DNA of 64,000 nt. It comes from Aminipila luticellarii (GTDB taxonomy: Bacteria > Bacillota > Clostridia > Peptostreptococcales > Anaerovoracaceae). Positions 63,445 through 64,000 of this stretch are shown here, one piece after another (the stretch's first letter is position 1; every line of letters starts with the position of its first letter). The notes under the pieces were generated by a model. It searched no databases. It saw only the letters and a list, made by a program, of their open reading frames with translations, and had not been told where the DNA came from. The position numbers and the translations under genes are program-made. The stretch lies in assembly GCF_004103735.1 (NCBI RefSeq), contig NZ_CP035281.1:1798001-1862000 (forward strand), in the 5' to 3' direction.

Positions 63445-64000
63445 TTATAATGCCTTTGCTTTTTTTACCGCCTTGTCTACAGACGTCATGATTGCTGAAT
63501 CAAACCCTTCTTCTTGAAGCGATTTAAAGCCTTCAATCGTGACTCCTCCCGCAGAGCACATTTCATTCACTCTGGACGAAGGATCCTCTCCGGTCATCTG
63601 TAAAAGCTTTGCAACACCCAGCATATTTTCAAGGACCATATTGCGTGCATCACTGCGGCTGAAGCCTTCATACACCCCGGCATTAATAAAAGCATCCGCC
63701 ATTTTGTAGAGCCACATGGGACCGGAACAGCTGAAAGCCGTAAAGGTATCAAACATGTCTTCATTTATGTACATGGTTTTACCCAAGGCATTCACAACAC
63801 TTGTAACAAGTTCTTTTTCTTCCGGGCTGACTTTATCATTCAGACATACCGCACTGAATCCATTTCCGGATAAGCTGAGCGTATTCGGCATGACCCTCGC
63901 AATCTTTTTATCTCTTCCTATCTGGTTTGCAAGGGTACTGATAGTCACTCCCGCCGCAATGGATATAACGATGGTATCCTGGTTTATCAAAGGGGCAATG
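63445..64000 (-). CDS. proC: second pyrroline-5-carboxylate reductase, 5' end outside window
   Basis: About 185 residues are visible, reading IAPLINQDTIVISIAAGVTI from base 64000 and including VMPNTLSLSGNGFSAVCL, FSCSGPMWLYKMADAFINAGV and CSAGGVTIEGFKSLQEEGF. This covers the second half of the NADP domain and the dimerisation domain. The frame is open to the window edge, so the internal TTG at 63990 is not the start. It is clearly different in sequence from the proC at 47576. Duplicate proC genes near glycyl radical enzymes suggest a catabolic role for at least one. Confidence 0.9.
   Translation of the reverse strand, partial: IAPLINQDTIVISIAAGVTISTLANQIGRDKKIARVMPNTLSLSGNGFSAVCLNDKVSPEEKELVTSVVNALGKTMYINEDMFDTFTAFSCSGPMWLYKMADAFINAGVYEGFSRSDARNMVLENMLGVAKLLQMTGEDPSSRVNEMCSAGGVTIEGFKSLQEEGFDSAIMTSVDKAVKKAKAL

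Overview
The window is a chromosomal segment of a low-GC, Gram-positive anaerobe, most likely an amino-acid-fermenting member of the Clostridia. The supporting signs are strong purine-rich ribosome binding sites, DnaE-PfkA synteny, a HisZ-dependent short HisG, a potassium-type membrane pyrophosphatase, eutS/eutP, glycyl radical enzymes, 2-amino-4-ketopentanoate thiolase and heavy use of sigma-54. A more precise placement (for example Anaerovoracaceae or Peptostreptococcaceae) is a guess.

Layout. 1-1002 is the 3' part of a GAPDH gene. 1186-8719 is one plus-strand histidine operon, hisZGDCBHAF-IE. 8742-15496 (minus) is dnaE-pfkA-LuxR regulator. 15591-18225 holds a GGDEF/EAL protein, a FeoA-like protein behind a perfect 50-bp palindrome, and a small anchored protein. 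18342-20243 is a class-C-like group II intron with an apparently intact reverse transcriptase, sitting just after a terminator. 20355-27009 (minus) holds a YfcC-type carrier, eutS-eutP, hppA and an amino acid permease with a long leader. 27615-33873 (minus) holds a V4R-diguanylate cyclase pair, a U32 protein and an ABC-F protein with a likely attenuator. 33984-34260 holds a probable type I toxin-antitoxin pair that ordinary ORF calling misses. 34433-34989 is a six-tRNA operon. 35360-36040 is an AIM24-family gene.

36178-57175 is dominated by sigma-54 control. There is an NtrC-type two-component pair, a sigma-54 activator whose N-terminal half resembles L-erythro-3,5-diaminohexanoate dehydrogenase, a PAS-containing sigma-54 activator, and five close matches to the -24/-12 promoter. 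These lie in front of an APC permease, a cysteine hydrolase, a B3/B4 tRNA-editing-like protein, a glycyl radical operon and a proline-racemase-family gene. The operon at 48485-53695 (activase, glycyl radical enzyme, OrtA, OrtB) and the divergent racemase fit the known anaerobic hydroxyproline route: epimerisation, radical C-N cleavage to 2-amino-4-ketopentanoate, then thiolysis to acetyl-CoA and alanine.

57264-64000 (minus) holds a second glycyl radical enzyme with its own activase, LysR and GntR regulators, an EamA transporter and a second proC. Its substrate cannot be read from the sequence, and it is the best candidate here for an undescribed catabolic system.
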